55,888 nucleotides of DNA from Chloroflexota bacterium (GCA_034717495.1 JAYELL010000060.1:1-55888), one strand, 5' to 3'. Shown: positions 24,078 to 34,435, counted from the first letter of the stretch. Notes: a model not told the origin generated them from the letters alone. Translations and numbers: made by a program.

Positions 24078-27000
24078 TCACTGGTTGTCGCCCAGGTGAA
24101 TCTCCTGATCCAGGGCCAGAATAGTTACGAGCGATGGCCCATCGGTCAGGAGCGATGCAAGCCGCTCCCAGAGAGTGAGTGCCGCCCGCCTGAGGCCTGT
24201 CCCGGAAAAGGCATCCTGCAACGCGTCCCAGGCAGGCTTGGGCCTTCCATCCTCGTATAGAAGACTGTAGGCGGCCTTCTCATCGACCTCACCTTTGGCA
24301 GCGGGCGAGGTCGCTCCCAGGTTCCAGACAGTGAACACGTCCAGCCAGGGCCAGTCCTGGCGCGCCATCCGCCAGGCCATTGTCAGATAATCGGCCTGCT
24401 GCTGCGGCGTCACAGTCAGCCAGTCGTGGTCGCCCACCCCGTCGGTTGTCCAGCCGACCTCCGTGGCCCAGACAGGCTTGGCGCCATCCCCATGGGCTTC
24501 CATCGTGGCCCGCAGATCCAGGATGCGGTTCACATTGAGCCCATTGTGCTGGCCGCGGGAATCGTCGGGCGGGTAGGCAAAGCCATACGGGTGGACAGCG
24601 AGGGCATCGAAATAGGGACGGGCACCAGCCTCGTACATCTCCTTGAGGAACAAGCGGTCGTCCACGGCCCAATCGCTGCGCTCGTTGGTAGGCGCCAGCC
24701 CTGCGCTGACGACTGTGGCGGCGGGGTCAATCTGCTTGATCGCGGCGTAGGTTCGTTGCAGCAGTTGGGCATAGGACGCCGGATCGGGCGGCGCGCCCCA
24801 TTCAGCGGCCAGGTTTGGCTCGTTCCAGATGATGTATGAATGAATGTGGTCCCCGTAGCGGCGGGCGACCGCGTCCACGAAGCGCAGATAGGCATCCACA
24901 TCGAAGGGAAAGCTGCTGTCAGCAGATGCCGCCTCCACAGCCCATTCAGGCGGGTGATCCAGGCGCACGATCAGGTCAAGGTCATAGAAGGCTGTTGCCC
25001 TGGCCAGGAAGTCGGGATATTCCCAGTACCACACTCCCTGGGCAGGCTCGATCTCGGCCCAGGAGAAGACTTGCACGATGGCCTGGAAGCCGATATCCCT
25101 GGCCTGATTCAGCAGAGAGTCGTCGGGCCGCAGGGTATGCACCGCCGGCAGTGGCCTCCCGGCGGCATGCTTGCTGGCGCTGGCCAGAATTTGTGCCAGC
25201 ACCGCCAGGCCACCCTGGTCCTCGCGCTTCTCAATCGGAGAGGCCGTTGCGGGCGGGCAATCCCTGTCCGGGCCTTCGAAGAGGCCGCGATCGGTAGCTG
25301 CGTAGACCAGCGACGCCTGCGAATCCACCAGCAGGTCGTTCACGGTGGCATCAGCAGGAATTCCAGCTACCTGATGCCAGGTCGCGCCGCTGTCGCAGGA
25401 TCTGTACAGGCCGGCGTAGCGAGTTCCCGCATAGACATGGCCTGCAGGCAGCGCAACCAGCGCAGAGACGCTGTTATGGATGGTCCCGGCCCCGCAGCGG
25501 CGCCAGCCGCTGTCGCCCGATTTGCACCACAACCCTGTAGTGCTGCCCGCATATTGCTCCCTACCCGAGGGATCGAAAGCCACGGCGTAGACAGCCGGAT
25601 TGGGCAGGGCAAGCGGCTCCTTGTGCCACTGATTGTCCTGCCGGTTCCAGCGGAAAACCCCCTTGTCGGTGCCCGCGAGGAACTCCCCGGACGGCCCACG
25701 GGCCATGGACAGCACCACATGTTGGGTTTCCATGCCCTCCCAGCGAGCTTGCCAGGTCTGACCGCCATCATAGCTCTCGTAGATGCGCTCGAAGGCCAGC
25801 CGTATGAAGAGGTGGTTGGGATCGCCCGGATCCGCCAGCACGCCCGGCATACCATGTGATGCCAGCTCGGAGGGCACCTCTTGCCAGGTCTGGCCGTCGT
25901 CAGCGCTGCGCAGGAGGCCGCGTTCCGTGCCTGCGTAGAGGGTATGGCCGCTCGCATCGCCCGACAGGTCGTAGATATGTGTGTGTCTGAAGGTCGGGGC
26001 TATAGGCTGCCATGTGGCTGCACCGGCGAGCCGCCGGTACAAGCCTTGCGGGGTGGCTGCAATCATGCCGCCTGCGGAATTCCTGGCCAGCGCTTTCACC
26101 TGAATGCCGCCAAGCCCGGTGCTGTGGCGCTGCCAGCTGTTGCCGCGATCGCCGCTGGCGTAGATGCCATCTCGGGTGGCGGCAAAGAGCATATCCCCGC
26201 CTTCAGGCTGGCTAACGGTATCCAGCCCAAGGATGATCGCATCGGGTGCCAATCCTTCGCCCCTCAATGTCCACGTCTGTCCGTCATCCCGCGAGCGAGC
26301 GACTCTACCTTTCAACCCGGCGAACAGAGTGCCATCGGGAGCCAGGTGAAAGGAATACGACCGTCCGCCCAGCGTCGGGATCGAATGCCAGGTGTGTCCC
26401 TGGTCATCGGACCCATAGGCCGCCTGGGAGGTGCTGAGGAGGATCTGCTGTCCGACTTGCTGATCTGTCCACAGCACCGAAACGTATGCTTTTTTGAAAT
26501 CTGGCACCTGTTGCCAGGTCGTTCCACCGTCATGGCTGATCCACAACCCATCGCCAGCGGTGCCCAGGAAGACCACCCTGCCGTCGGGCGAGACGTTCAC
26601 AGCCAGAGCCCTGTCAGTATCTCGCAGTTGCGTCCAGTTATCGCTTCTATCCAAACGGAAAAGACCCGTTTCAGCCTGGACGGCATAGATGCGGCCCGAC
26701 GCGTCCTGGGCCAGGTCATAGATTGGTCCATCGGGTCCGCCAGCAGGTTGCCAGACGGGTGAGTCTGTGCTGCGATAGAATAGTCCTGCGGTCGTTCCTG
26801 CCCACCAGCGTTGTCGCCCCGCATCCCAATGCAAGGCGTAAACTGGATGGCAGCCAGGGCGTGTCTCCCCGGCGAAAACCTCCTGCACCCACGTCTTGCC
26901 GCTGTTGGCAGAGCGCCACAACCCTGGTGGCTGGTGAGTTCCGGCGTACAGAATGCCCGGATGCGCCGGGTCGGCCTTCACGGTCAGAACGGTGGCGATG

Positions 27001-27212
27001 GATGGCAGTTCCTCATCGCAGCGTTGCCAGGTGGCCGTGGAAGCGAAGGCTGGTCGCGCCGCGACCACCGGGGCCGGCGGTCGGACAGGCATCACCGCGC
27101 CCAGACCGGTGCCGGCCAACAAACCAAAAAGCGTCAGCCCTGCGGCGATCAAAACATATCGGCCAGGCAGCGAGACACTATTCTGAGTGGCGGCCCTCAA
27201 CCTAGTTAGCAT
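24078..27212 (-). CDS. Membrane-anchored Asp-box beta-propeller fused to a clan-A glycoside hydrolase domain
   Basis: A 1044-residue extracellular protein. A signal anchor lies at residues about 17-40 (GRYVLIAAGLTLFGLLAG). Residues about 60-680 hold many Asp-box/BNR-type repeats (SNSGKTW, SHDGGTTW, SRDDGQTW, SADDGQTW, SYDGGQTW), forming one or two sortilin/YCF48-like propellers. Residues about 690-1000 form a TIM-barrel glycosidase resembling GH39/GH5-type enzymes. The acid/base is Glu798 in YIIWNEPNL and the nucleophile Glu918 in WATEVGW. The frame ends at a TGA that appears to interrupt a further sugar-binding domain (23736-24077). It starts 11 bases after the GNAT gene. Substrate unknown. 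Confidence 0.85.
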   Translation of the reverse strand: MLTRLRAATQNSVSLPGRYVLIAAGLTLFGLLAGTGLGAVMPVRPPAPVVAARPAFASTATWQRCDEELPSIATVLTVKADPAHPGILYAGTHQPPGLWRSANSGKTWVQEVFAGETRPGCHPVYALHWDAGRQRWWAGTTAGLFYRSTDSPVWQPAGGPDGPIYDLAQDASGRIYAVQAETGLFRLDRSDNWTQLRDTDRALAVNVSPDGRVVFLGTAGDGLWISHDGGTTWQQVPDFKKAYVSVLWTDQQVGQQILLSTSQAAYGSDDQGHTWHSIPTLGGRSYSFHLAPDGTLFAGLKGRVARSRDDGQTWTLRGEGLAPDAIILGLDTVSQPEGGDMLFAATRDGIYASGDRGNSWQRHSTGLGGIQVKALARNSAGGMIAATPQGLYRRLAGAATWQPIAPTFRHTHIYDLSGDASGHTLYAGTERGLLRSADDGQTWQEVPSELASHGMPGVLADPGDPNHLFIRLAFERIYESYDGGQTWQARWEGMETQHVVLSMARGPSGEFLAGTDKGVFRWNRQDNQWHKEPLALPNPAVYAVAFDPSGREQYAGSTTGLWCKSGDSGWRRCGAGTIHNSVSALVALPAGHVYAGTRYAGLYRSCDSGATWHQVAGIPADATVNDLLVDSQASLVYAATDRGLFEGPDRDCPPATASPIEKREDQGGLAVLAQILASASKHAAGRPLPAVHTLRPDDSLLNQARDIGFQAIVQVFSWAEIEPAQGVWYWEYPDFLARATAFYDLDLIVRLDHPPEWAVEAASADSSFPFDVDAYLRFVDAVARRYGDHIHSYIIWNEPNLAAEWGAPPDPASYAQLLQRTYAAIKQIDPAATVVSAGLAPTNERSDWAVDDRLFLKEMYEAGARPYFDALAVHPYGFAYPPDDSRGQHNGLNVNRILDLRATMEAHGDGAKPVWATEVGWTTDGVGDHDWLTVTPQQQADYLTMAWRMARQDWPWLDVFTVWNLGATSPAAKGEVDEKAAYSLLYEDGRPKPAWDALQDAFSGTGLRRAALTLWERLASLLTDGPSLVTILALDQEIHLGDNQ

Positions 27213-27223
27213 AGGATATCCTG

Positions 27224-27670
27224 TTATTGGCCCTGATTATCAGTTGGGCGACTTTCGTGATGGGACATCGTTATCATCTCAACTCGTTCTGCCCATCCGA
27301 GCTTTTTCCAGAAGGCAATGGCATCTTGATTATCGTCGAAGACGAAGAGATGCCACTTGTGGATGCCGATTCGCATGAGGTTGTACAGGCATCGCGCCAC
27401 AAGCGATCGTCCAATTCCCTGGCGACGATAAGATTTGCACACAGCCAACTGGTCGATGTAGCCATACCTGCCATCATGGCCACAGAGAACGGCTCCCACA
27501 AGCTGATCCCCATCCCGGGCGATGAAGCTAAGTCCGGGATTGCGTTCGAGGAAGCGTGCAATATCCTTCTTTGTATCAACTTTGCTGAGCACGACACCGT
27601 CGGATTCCTGCCACAGAGCGCGAACCTCAACATAGTCTTCAATGGTCATCTCCTTGATCACGACATTCAT
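27224..27670 (-). CDS. GNAT-family N-acetyltransferase
   Basis: A 148-residue GNAT enzyme. Motif A is visible as YIDQLAVCKSYRRQGIGRSLVA, with the acetyl-CoA pyrophosphate loop R-R-Q-G-I-G. HLFVFDDNQDAIAFWKKLGW is the typical motif B region. An AAAGGAG site precedes the ATG at 27670. It follows the radical SAM gene by 21 bases and precedes the glycosidase gene by 11, so all three may share a transcript. The acceptor is unknown. Confidence 0.88.
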   Translation of the reverse strand: MNVVIKEMTIEDYVEVRALWQESDGVVLSKVDTKKDIARFLERNPGLSFIARDGDQLVGAVLCGHDGRYGYIDQLAVCKSYRRQGIGRSLVARCLYNLMRIGIHKWHLFVFDDNQDAIAFWKKLGWAERVEMITMSHHESRPTDNQGQ

Positions 27671-27691
27671 AGCTAGCTCCTTTTCATCCCG

Positions 27692-28657
27692 TCACTCAAC
27701 TGATACACGCTCTCCCCAATCCCCATGTAACTTCAGCATATAGAACCTCTCGCCTTCGTAGGCCGTCGCAAGCAGTCGATGCTGGGCGAGCAGGTCGTCG
27801 ATTACGGCCCAGTCCGCTCCGGCTCGTCGCAGGAACTCGCAGACCGCGTTCTCCCTCATCGGGTGGACAGCCATAATGCTCAGCAGGTCTTCCTCGACGT
27901 TACCGGTGAAGGCGAAGGCGTTGCCCTCGTAGCCGATCAGATACTCGGCCTGGCTCAACCGCTCACGGAAGATATGATAGGCTCGAGCGATGGTTTCCTC
28001 GGCCGGCGGCTGCACCCAGTTCTCGGCCGGCGGCCGGGTGGGGATCGCCAGATAGGCCGTTGCAGGTTGCAAGCGGGCCAGGAAATCGGCCACCTCCCAC
28101 AGGTGGTCTTCATCGTCGTTGACGCCATGCACCAACATCGTCTCTGTCACCAGCTTGCCCTGGTAGCTGCGCGCAAACTCAAGCGCGCCGTCGAGAACTG
28201 CCGTCAACTGCAAGCTGCCGTGCGGCCGGTCGATCTTGCGCCACACGGTTTCCCAGATGGAATCGATCTTAAGTGAGACCCAGTCGGTCAGCATCAGATC
28301 GTCGCGCACATCCTGGTGCCAGATCAGGGAGGCGTTGCTGATGACGGCAATCTTGATGCCCAGTGGCTTCAGCAGCTCAATGGTGCGGCCCAGGTTTGCG
28401 TCTAGCGTGGGCTCGCCGTCGGGCACGAAGGTCAGGTAATCGATGATTTCTCCGGCTGCTCGGGCCCGCTCCACCTTGTCCTGCACAGCCTGGAACACGG
28501 CCTCCGGCTCGTAGAAAGCCTGGCGCTCCACCTGCATCTTGATGGTGCGTCCCAATTGGCAATAGACGCAGGCATAGCTGCATATCTTGGGCGGGATGTT
28601 GTTGATGCCCAGGCTGCGCCCCAGACGCCGGGAGGGCACCGGGCCGAAGGCGATCAT
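27692..28657 (-). CDS. Radical SAM protein (COG0731-like family)
   Basis: A 321-residue radical SAM enzyme. The cluster motif is Cys26, Cys30 and Cys33 (ICSYACVYCQLG), preceded by FGPVPSRRLGRSLGINN, the hallmark of a widespread family related to Fe-S oxidoreductases and wybutosine-synthesis-like proteins. FVPDGEPTLD is the second conserved segment. The ATG at 28657 is preceded by GGAG and begins at the family N-terminus; an ATG at 28696 would add 13 non-family residues. The C-terminal 60 residues look like a small winged-helix or helical domain. The reaction is unknown. Confidence 0.88.
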   Translation of the reverse strand: MIAFGPVPSRRLGRSLGINNIPPKICSYACVYCQLGRTIKMQVERQAFYEPEAVFQAVQDKVERARAAGEIIDYLTFVPDGEPTLDANLGRTIELLKPLGIKIAVISNASLIWHQDVRDDLMLTDWVSLKIDSIWETVWRKIDRPHGSLQLTAVLDGALEFARSYQGKLVTETMLVHGVNDDEDHLWEVADFLARLQPATAYLAIPTRPPAENWVQPPAEETIARAYHIFRERLSQAEYLIGYEGNAFAFTGNVEEDLLSIMAVHPMRENAVCEFLRRAGADWAVIDDLLAQHRLLATAYEGERFYMLKLHGDWGERVSVE

Positions 28658-28742
28658 TTGCTGATCTCCATCCTGGTTGTTCCGTATTGTCATCATTCAC
28701 ATTGCTTTCTCTGCACAGGGGCGACCTGACCCCTTGTATCAT

Positions 28743-30242
28743 CTATAAGTCGGCGGCTGATCGACCCTGCGTATCCGAATCGCCTGGACGCGATTGTAAG
28801 AGCCCAGCGGGAATGCGGGTCAGTTCAGCGGGAGAAAAAGGCGCCAGAATGTCCCAGGCCAGCCCCAGCGTCTCCTCGATGCTGCGATTCTCCACGCCCT
28901 GATGGACGAAGCTCTGCTCAAAAGTCTTTGCGAAGTTCAGGTGCTGCTGATCGTCGGCGCTCAGCCCACCTTCCCCGATGATGGCTACAAGCCGGCGCAG
29001 GTCCCGGCCGTTGGCGTAGAAGGCATAAAGCTGGTCGGCCAGAGCGCGGTGTTCCACCAGGGTCTTTCCCTCACCGATGCCGGCATTCATCAGGCGGCTC
29101 AGGCTGGGTAGTACGTCGATGGGCGGGAAGATGCCCTTGCGGTGCAGTTGGCGACTGAGCACGATCTGGCCTTCCGTAATGTAGCCGGTGAGGTCGGGGA
29201 TGGCATGGGTAATGTCGTCATCGGGCATGGTCAGAATGAGCAACTGGGTGATGGACCCCGGTCGCCCCTTTATCCGCCCGGCCCGCTCGTAGAGGGTTGC
29301 CAGATCGGTGTACATGTAGCCCGGATACCCGCGGCGGCCCGGTACCTCATCGCGGGCGTTGGATATCTCCCGCAGGGCCTCGCAATAGTTGGTCATGTCG
29401 GTCATGATTACCAGCACGTGGAGCCCCTGCTCGAAGGCCAGATATTCGGCGGCTGTGAGAGCTGCCCGCGGGGTCAGCAGGCGTTCCACGGGTGGGTCGT
29501 CGGCCAGATTGAGGAAAAGGACGGCGTGGGCCAGCGCGCCGCTGGCTTCGAATTGGCGGCGGAAGAAGGTCGCCTCGCGATAGGTGATGCCCAACGCCGC
29601 GAAGACCACTACGAATTCGCTGGCTTCATCCCCTTTTACGCTGGCTTGCGCGGCGATCTGTGCGGCCAACTCGTTGGCAGGCAGGCCAAAGCCGCTGAAG
29701 ATAGGCAGCTTCTGGCCTCGCACCAGGGTATTCAATCCGTCGATGGCACTCATACCTGTCTGGATGAAGTCGGAAGGGTGCGCGCGGGCGACGGGGTTGA
29801 TGGGCAAGCCGTTGACGTCAAGCATCGCCTCGGGGACCACCGGTGGCCCACCATCGATGGGCGCGCCGGAGCCATCGAAGATCCGCCCCATCATGCTCAA
29901 ACCTACCGGGATCCTGGCCCGCCGGCCACTGAAGCAAGAGACCGTGCGAGCCAGATCCAGCCCGGCGGTGCCCTCGAACACTTGCACGATGGCCCGCTCC
30001 CCTTGCAGTTCCAGAACCTGGGCTAGCCGCTCGCTGCCATCGGGCCCTGTGATGGTGGCGATCTCGCCCAAGCCCACGCGCTGAACCTTCTCGAAGACCA
30101 GCAGCGGTCCGGAGGCATAGCGTCCCGTGCGATACGATGTCGTCGTAAGGCTGGGTTTGGGCGTTTCGACACTTGTTTCAGTTAGAACCATTGATCGTAG
30201 CGATCCACGCTGAGTGATTGAACTTCTCTTGTCCTGGATCAT
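28743..30242 (-). CDS. atpB: V-type ATP synthase subunit B
   Basis: A 499-residue non-catalytic nucleotide-binding subunit of the A/V-type ATPase head. Family segments are clear: [58 protein letters not shown] (the P-loop is degenerate, as expected for B), then [17 protein letters not shown]. The last 20 residues are a loosely conserved tail. It is the final ATPase gene of the operon, 15 bases after subunit A. It alternates with A subunits in the head that couples ATP to ion flow. Confidence 0.95.
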   Translation of the reverse strand: MIQDKRSSITQRGSLRSMVLTETSVETPKPSLTTTSYRTGRYASGPLLVFEKVQRVGLGEIATITGPDGSERLAQVLELQGERAIVQVFEGTAGLDLARTVSCFSGRRARIPVGLSMMGRIFDGSGAPIDGGPPVVPEAMLDVNGLPINPVARAHPSDFIQTGMSAIDGLNTLVRGQKLPIFSGFGLPANELAAQIAAQASVKGDEASEFVVVFAALGITYREATFFRRQFEASGALAHAVLFLNLADDPPVERLLTPRAALTAAEYLAFEQGLHVLVIMTDMTNYCEALREISNARDEVPGRRGYPGYMYTDLATLYERAGRIKGRPGSITQLLILTMPDDDITHAIPDLTGYITEGQIVLSRQLHRKGIFPPIDVLPSLSRLMNAGIGEGKTLVEHRALADQLYAFYANGRDLRRLVAIIGEGGLSADDQQHLNFAKTFEQSFVHQGVENRSIEETLGLAWDILAPFSPAELTRIPAGLLQSRPGDSDTQGRSAADL

Positions 30243-30257
30243 CGCCTCTTGCGGCGC

Positions 30258-32123
30258 TCACCATCTGCCGACCGGTGTTTGACTCTGGCGCACAGCCTTG
30301 TCCCAAGCCTTGATCTCCCGTAACAAGTCGGGAAGGAGGGCTTGCAGGTCTTCTATCGATAGTTCGTGCAGGCGTTCCAGCCGCCGGCGCACATCCACGC
30401 TGGCCTCCAGGCAGGTCTCCAGGCTGTGACCAGTCCGGATGAGCGCGTCCAAGGTGTCGTAGTAACTTAGGATGGCCTGAAGCTGTGCTAATTGCTTGTG
30501 CAGCGGCGCGTAGGCATCGTCGCCGAAGGCTGATTGTTGCAGGAATGCCTCGCGCAGCAGCCTCCCCACCACTATGATGGCTCGCTCTGACTCGCCGATG
30601 GCATCGCTGCCCACCAACTGTACGATCTCCTGCAGCTCGTGCTCTTCCTGCAGCAAGCGCTGCGCGTGGGCGCGCAAGTCCGGCCAGTCTTCATGTACAG
30701 CCTCTCGGAACCAGTCATCCAAGCGGTAGTGCGTGAAGCTGCTAATCCAGTCAATGGCGGGGAAGTGGCGCCTGCGCGCCAGGTTCACGTCCAGGGCCCA
30801 GAAGGTCCCGGCCAGCCGCAGGCTGTTCTGAGTCATGGGTTCGGAAAAATCGCCGCCAGGAGGCGATACCGCCCCGATGATAGTGACCGAACCCTCGCGT
30901 TCTTCCTCGCCCAACACCTGGACGATGCCCGCCCGCTCGTAGAAGCTGGCCAGACGGCTGGCCAGGTAAGCGGGATATCCCTCCTCTCCCGGCATCTCCT
31001 CCAGCCGGCCCGACACCTCGCGCAGGGCCTCGCCCCAGCGACTGGTGCTGTCCGCCATCAGCGCCACGTGCAGGCTCTGGTCCCGAAAATACTCAGCGAT
31101 AGTCAGGCCGGTGTAAATGCTGGCCTCCCGCGCGGCGACGGGCATGTTGCTGGTATTGGCGATAAGCACGGTGCGTTCCATCAATGGCCCGCCATACTTG
31201 GGGTCCTCCAGTTGCGGGAACTCGGTCAGCACTTCGGTCATCTCGTTGCCCCGCTCGCCGCAACCAATGTAGACGACGATATCGGCGTCCGTCCATTTGG
31301 CCAGCGATTGCTCGATGACCGTCTTGCCAGTGCCGAAACCGCCGGGGATGATGGCCGTGCCGCCCTTGGCGACGGGGAAGAAGGTATCGATAACCCGCTG
31401 CCCGGTCACCAGTGGCGTTTGTGGGTCCAGGCGGCGCTGATAGGGTCGGGGCCGGCGCACGGGCCAGCGCTGCGAGAGCCGCAAGACCAGGGGCTCACTG
31501 CCATCCTCCGGATACAGATAACCGATGACTTCACGGACACCGTACTCGCCCGGGGCCATTCCTTCCACCTGCCCAGGGGGATAGTCAGGCGGAACCAGGA
31601 TGCGATGGTGGAATCTATTGCCCTCGCTCACCGTCCCTAAAAGTGAGCCTGCGACCACCCTGTCGCCCGGCGAGACTGCCGGCGCAAAGGGCCAGCGCCG
31701 CTTGCGATTGAGGGGCGGCAGACTGATGCCGCGGGCAATGTAAGGCGCCGCTGGAACATCCTGCGCATCTAACACGGCCAGGTCTGGCAGGGGGCGCTGC
31801 ACGCCGTCGTAGATGCTGCCCAGCAAGCCGGGACCTAACTCCACCCACAAAGGCGCGCCGGTGTCCCACACTGGGTCGCCAATCTGTAGTCCAGATGTGT
31901 CTTCGTAAACCTGGACGGTGGCAATGTCTGCATCCAGGCGGATGATCTCGCCGATCAGGCGCTCGGGGCCTACCCAGGCCACGTGATAGAGCAGCGCGCC
32001 TTCGAGGTCTTGCGCTTCCACCACGGGGCCGGAGGCGCGGCTGATGACTCCTCGAGGCGCATTGCCCAGGGGACGTCGATTACGGTAGGCATGGATGGCG
32101 GTCTGCAATGCTTGAGTTGGCAT
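30258..32123 (-). CDS. atpA: V-type ATP synthase subunit A (catalytic)
   Basis: A 621-residue catalytic subunit, slightly longer than the usual 580-600. The Walker A loop is GGFGTGKT at about residue 260, where most homologues have [27 protein letters not shown] and the Walker B-like region [17 protein letters not shown] are standard. The non-homologous insertion typical of A subunits (about residues 115-200) is present. It follows subunit F by 12 bases. Confidence 0.95.
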   Translation of the reverse strand: MPTQALQTAIHAYRNRRPLGNAPRGVISRASGPVVEAQDLEGALLYHVAWVGPERLIGEIIRLDADIATVQVYEDTSGLQIGDPVWDTGAPLWVELGPGLLGSIYDGVQRPLPDLAVLDAQDVPAAPYIARGISLPPLNRKRRWPFAPAVSPGDRVVAGSLLGTVSEGNRFHHRILVPPDYPPGQVEGMAPGEYGVREVIGYLYPEDGSEPLVLRLSQRWPVRRPRPYQRRLDPQTPLVTGQRVIDTFFPVAKGGTAIIPGGFGTGKTVIEQSLAKWTDADIVVYIGCGERGNEMTEVLTEFPQLEDPKYGGPLMERTVLIANTSNMPVAAREASIYTGLTIAEYFRDQSLHVALMADSTSRWGEALREVSGRLEEMPGEEGYPAYLASRLASFYERAGIVQVLGEEEREGSVTIIGAVSPPGGDFSEPMTQNSLRLAGTFWALDVNLARRRHFPAIDWISSFTHYRLDDWFREAVHEDWPDLRAHAQRLLQEEHELQEIVQLVGSDAIGESERAIIVVGRLLREAFLQQSAFGDDAYAPLHKQLAQLQAILSYYDTLDALIRTGHSLETCLEASVDVRRRLERLHELSIEDLQALLPDLLREIKAWDKAVRQSQTPVGRW

Positions 32124-32135
32124 GGTTGATTTCGA

Positions 32136-32483
32136 CTAGGGTTCTTCTCGGCCTTCAGCTCTGAAGCTGATACTGTAGCCAATGACCCGGCTGAGCATCT
32201 CCGACAACAATTGGCGGCGGGAGATTTCGCCGCGAGCGGGGAGACCATCGGGCAGGACAACTACCAGGGGGCGATATTCCCGCTCGATCTGCTCCCGCAG
32301 ATCGGCGGACAGCCCGGCGTAGTAGTGCTCATGGTAGGCGATTATGCCGTCGGGGGCCTCGGCCATTTGGCGTCTGAGCAACTGTTCAGCCTCGGTCAGA
32401 TCGGAAGCCGCCAGCACGTGTGCGCCGGTCAGAGAGAAACCGGGCGCCAGGTCAGTTGTGGTGATGACAGTGAGTTGGGCCAT
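32136..32483 (-). CDS. atpF: V-type ATP synthase subunit F
   Basis: A 115-residue central-stalk subunit. The Rossmann-like receiver shape is seen in LTVITTTDLAPGFSLTGAHV and GIIAYHEHYYAGLSADLRE, and REYRPLVVVLPDG is the conserved strand before the C-terminal helix that regulates rotation. Placed between subunits C and A, as in many V-type operons. Confidence 0.9.
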   Translation of the reverse strand: MAQLTVITTTDLAPGFSLTGAHVLAASDLTEAEQLLRRQMAEAPDGIIAYHEHYYAGLSADLREQIEREYRPLVVVLPDGLPARGEISRRQLLSEMLSRVIGYSISFRAEGREEP

Positions 32484-32496
32484 ATGACGGTAATGG

Positions 32497-33558
32497 TCAA
32501 TCTCCGAGCAGTAAGTACGCCCTTGCCTCGTCTCGGCCGATGTTGCCGGCCACGGCCTCGGCGATCAGGCGCAGGTTGCGTACTTCAGCCCCTTTAGCGG
32601 CTAGAAAAGCGATGAGCACGCCCACACCAAGTGGATCCGCCTCTGAGAAGAGGCTCACCCGCCAGTGGAATAGCGTGCTCTCCCAGCCATGTTGCAGCGT
32701 TGTCAGGCGGCGGTCATCCCACTGTGCCAGGCTCTGCCGCCAGAACTCGCCCTCGCGTGCCGCATCCAGTACCATGTCCATCGCCTGGATGTCGGCGGCT
32801 GTACGCAAACGTTCCAGCGCTTCGGGCGAGAGCCAACCCCCGGCCAACCAGGGCGCCGGTCTCGCCAGCTCAACCTCGTGCAGGTCAAGGGCCAGTAGGA
32901 GATTGTGCAGGTCAAGGCTGCGGACCAGGTCGAGGCGCACAAGGTTACCGTCTGAGCCCGGGAGCGCCGCCGCCTGCCGGGTTGTGCTCTCAGCCCAGGC
33001 CAGGTCGAAGGCAGTGACGAGCTGGCGCAGGTTGGGGCCAGCGGGCAGCGCAGCCACCAGGCTTCCCGCCAGTTCATCGGTCGGAAGCCGCCATTGGGCC
33101 AAGAGGTCCACAAGACTGCGCGCCGTGGCCTGGCGCGCCAGCTCCGCCAGCATACCCTCGCTGAAGGGAGGTAAGGCAAACAGCCATGGAAGGATACGTT
33201 CGGGCCCGGCCCTGGCGCTGACGCCGCGTAGGAGAACAACGATGTTGTGACGATGGTACGGGGCCAGTAGTATGCCCAGAGCAGGGGCGATGGTTTCGCC
33301 GCCGAAGGCAGCTATGCGCCGCAGGATGGCGCCGTGATCGATCTGCACGGCGCGCAAGATTGCATCCAGGCCGGCCGATGTGACCAGGGATTGCTCGAGG
33401 GCGTCGTGGTATTGACTCTGATCAACTTGGCCAATGAGGGCTTCGAGGTTGGGAGCCGCCAGCAGTTGCTCGAATTCTGTGCGCTGAAGCAGCCGACTGC
33501 GCATGGCTCGAAGCCGGGCGTTAACGTATTCATAGCCAACGTCAATCCCGGCGCTCAT
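32497..33558 (-). CDS. atpC: V-type ATP synthase subunit C (AC39-like)
   Basis: A 353-residue subunit that joins the central stalk to the membrane ring. The N-terminal YEYVNARLRAMRSRLLQRTEFEQL and the internal LLRGVSARAGPERILPWLF segments fit the V0D/AC39 family, made of helical repeats with three similar lobes. The start overlaps the end of subunit E by 17 bases. Confidence 0.88.
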   Translation of the reverse strand: MSAGIDVGYEYVNARLRAMRSRLLQRTEFEQLLAAPNLEALIGQVDQSQYHDALEQSLVTSAGLDAILRAVQIDHGAILRRIAAFGGETIAPALGILLAPYHRHNIVVLLRGVSARAGPERILPWLFALPPFSEGMLAELARQATARSLVDLLAQWRLPTDELAGSLVAALPAGPNLRQLVTAFDLAWAESTTRQAAALPGSDGNLVRLDLVRSLDLHNLLLALDLHEVELARPAPWLAGGWLSPEALERLRTAADIQAMDMVLDAAREGEFWRQSLAQWDDRRLTTLQHGWESTLFHWRVSLFSEADPLGVGVLIAFLAAKGAEVRNLRLIAEAVAGNIGRDEARAYLLLGD

Positions 33559-34171
33559 CGGGTGTCCTCCCGCCGGGCTGATCCTCGCTGAGCAGATCCG
33601 ACAGCAAAGGGCGCAGGTCGGGCAGGGAACGCTGCAGACGACTGTCCAGAGTGTTCTCTGTCACTACCCGAGCATTGACGCTGCGCACGATCACGCCGGG
33701 CGCTAGCCCTTCCTCTGTCTCGACTGCCTCGACGCGCTGCGGCTGGTCGTGGTGGGTGTCCAGGATGGCGCGGATGAGGTCGACGTCATCGGGATGGACC
33801 ACGACGATGGCCGGTTCATCGGTGTGTGCCAGCGCCTCGGCCGCCAACCTGGCAAGGATGTCCTCGTAATCGGGCCGTTGGCGGGCGGCTGCCAGGATCT
33901 CCTGGGCGCGGCGGACGGCCGCCAGGAACGCAGATTCCTGCACCTGCACCTGCTGTCGCTGGTTCTCCAGCTTGACGCGGTGGAGCCGCCTGGCTTCCTC
34001 CTGCTGGGCTGCGCGCTGGGCCTCGGCCAGGATGCGGGCCCGAGTCTGCGCGGCTCGCACCTCGGCAGCCTCCATGCGGGCCGCGTAGGTTTCTTCGGCC
34101 GCCTGCAGGATCGCCTCTGCCTCCTTCTCGGCATCGGCGGCGATGATTTCGAGGATATCCTTCAGCGCCAT
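33542..34171 (-). CDS. atpE: V-type ATP synthase subunit E
   Basis: A 209-residue peripheral-stalk subunit. A long charged N-terminal coiled coil (DAEKEAEAILQAAEETYAAR to about residue 85) is followed by the globular head-binding domain (LAAEALAHTDEPAIVVVHPDD, VNARVVTENTLDSRLQRSLPDLRP). The last 30 residues are extra and rather hydrophilic. It pairs with the H/G-type subunit encoded upstream to form the stator. Confidence 0.9.
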   Translation of the reverse strand: MALKDILEIIAADAEKEAEAILQAAEETYAARMEAAEVRAAQTRARILAEAQRAAQQEEARRLHRVKLENQRQQVQVQESAFLAAVRRAQEILAAARQRPDYEDILARLAAEALAHTDEPAIVVVHPDDVDLIRAILDTHHDQPQRVEAVETEEGLAPGVIVRSVNARVVTENTLDSRLQRSLPDLRPLLSDLLSEDQPGGRTPDERRD

Positions 34172-34187
34172 CGCATCAGCCCCCGCC

Positions 34188-34406
34188 TCATCCCAGCAAT
34201 AGCAGGATCATGGCGGCGACGGCGAAGCCGAGAATGACCATGGTCTCGGGGATGGCTACGAGCAAAATGATACGACCGGCCAGTTCCGGCTTCTCGGCGA
34301 TGGTCCCGGCGCCTGCCGAGCCGATGCGGGCCTGGGCGTGACCCGTACCGAGGGCTGTGAGGCCCACGGCCAGTGCGGCGCCAATGGCAATGAGTCCGAC
34401 TTCCAT
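34188..34406 (-). CDS. atpK: V-type ATP synthase subunit K (rotor ring, c-like)
   Basis: A 72-residue two-helix proteolipid. Helix 1 is VGLIAIGAALAVGLTALG and helix 2 is LLVAIPETMVILGFAVAAMI, with the ion-binding Glu in the PET motif. It is the simple two-helix type, unlike the four-helix K of eukaryotic V-ATPases. I chose the ATG at 34406 because AGGAGG lies about 9 bases upstream; a longer opening at 34439 adds 11 residues. Whether H+ or Na+ is carried is not decided by what I can see. Confidence 0.9.
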   Translation of the reverse strand: MEVGLIAIGAALAVGLTALGTGHAQARIGSAGAGTIAEKPELAGRIILLVAIPETMVILGFAVAAMILLLLG

Positions 34407-34435
34407 AAGTAATACCTCCTGAGGTGTCTGAAGAT

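Noticed and set aside
24078-24080. Selenocysteine coding at the TGA in the glycosidase gene
   Set aside because: The family has no Cys or selenocysteine at that place, no selenium genes are nearby and the context suits a Trp-to-stop change better.
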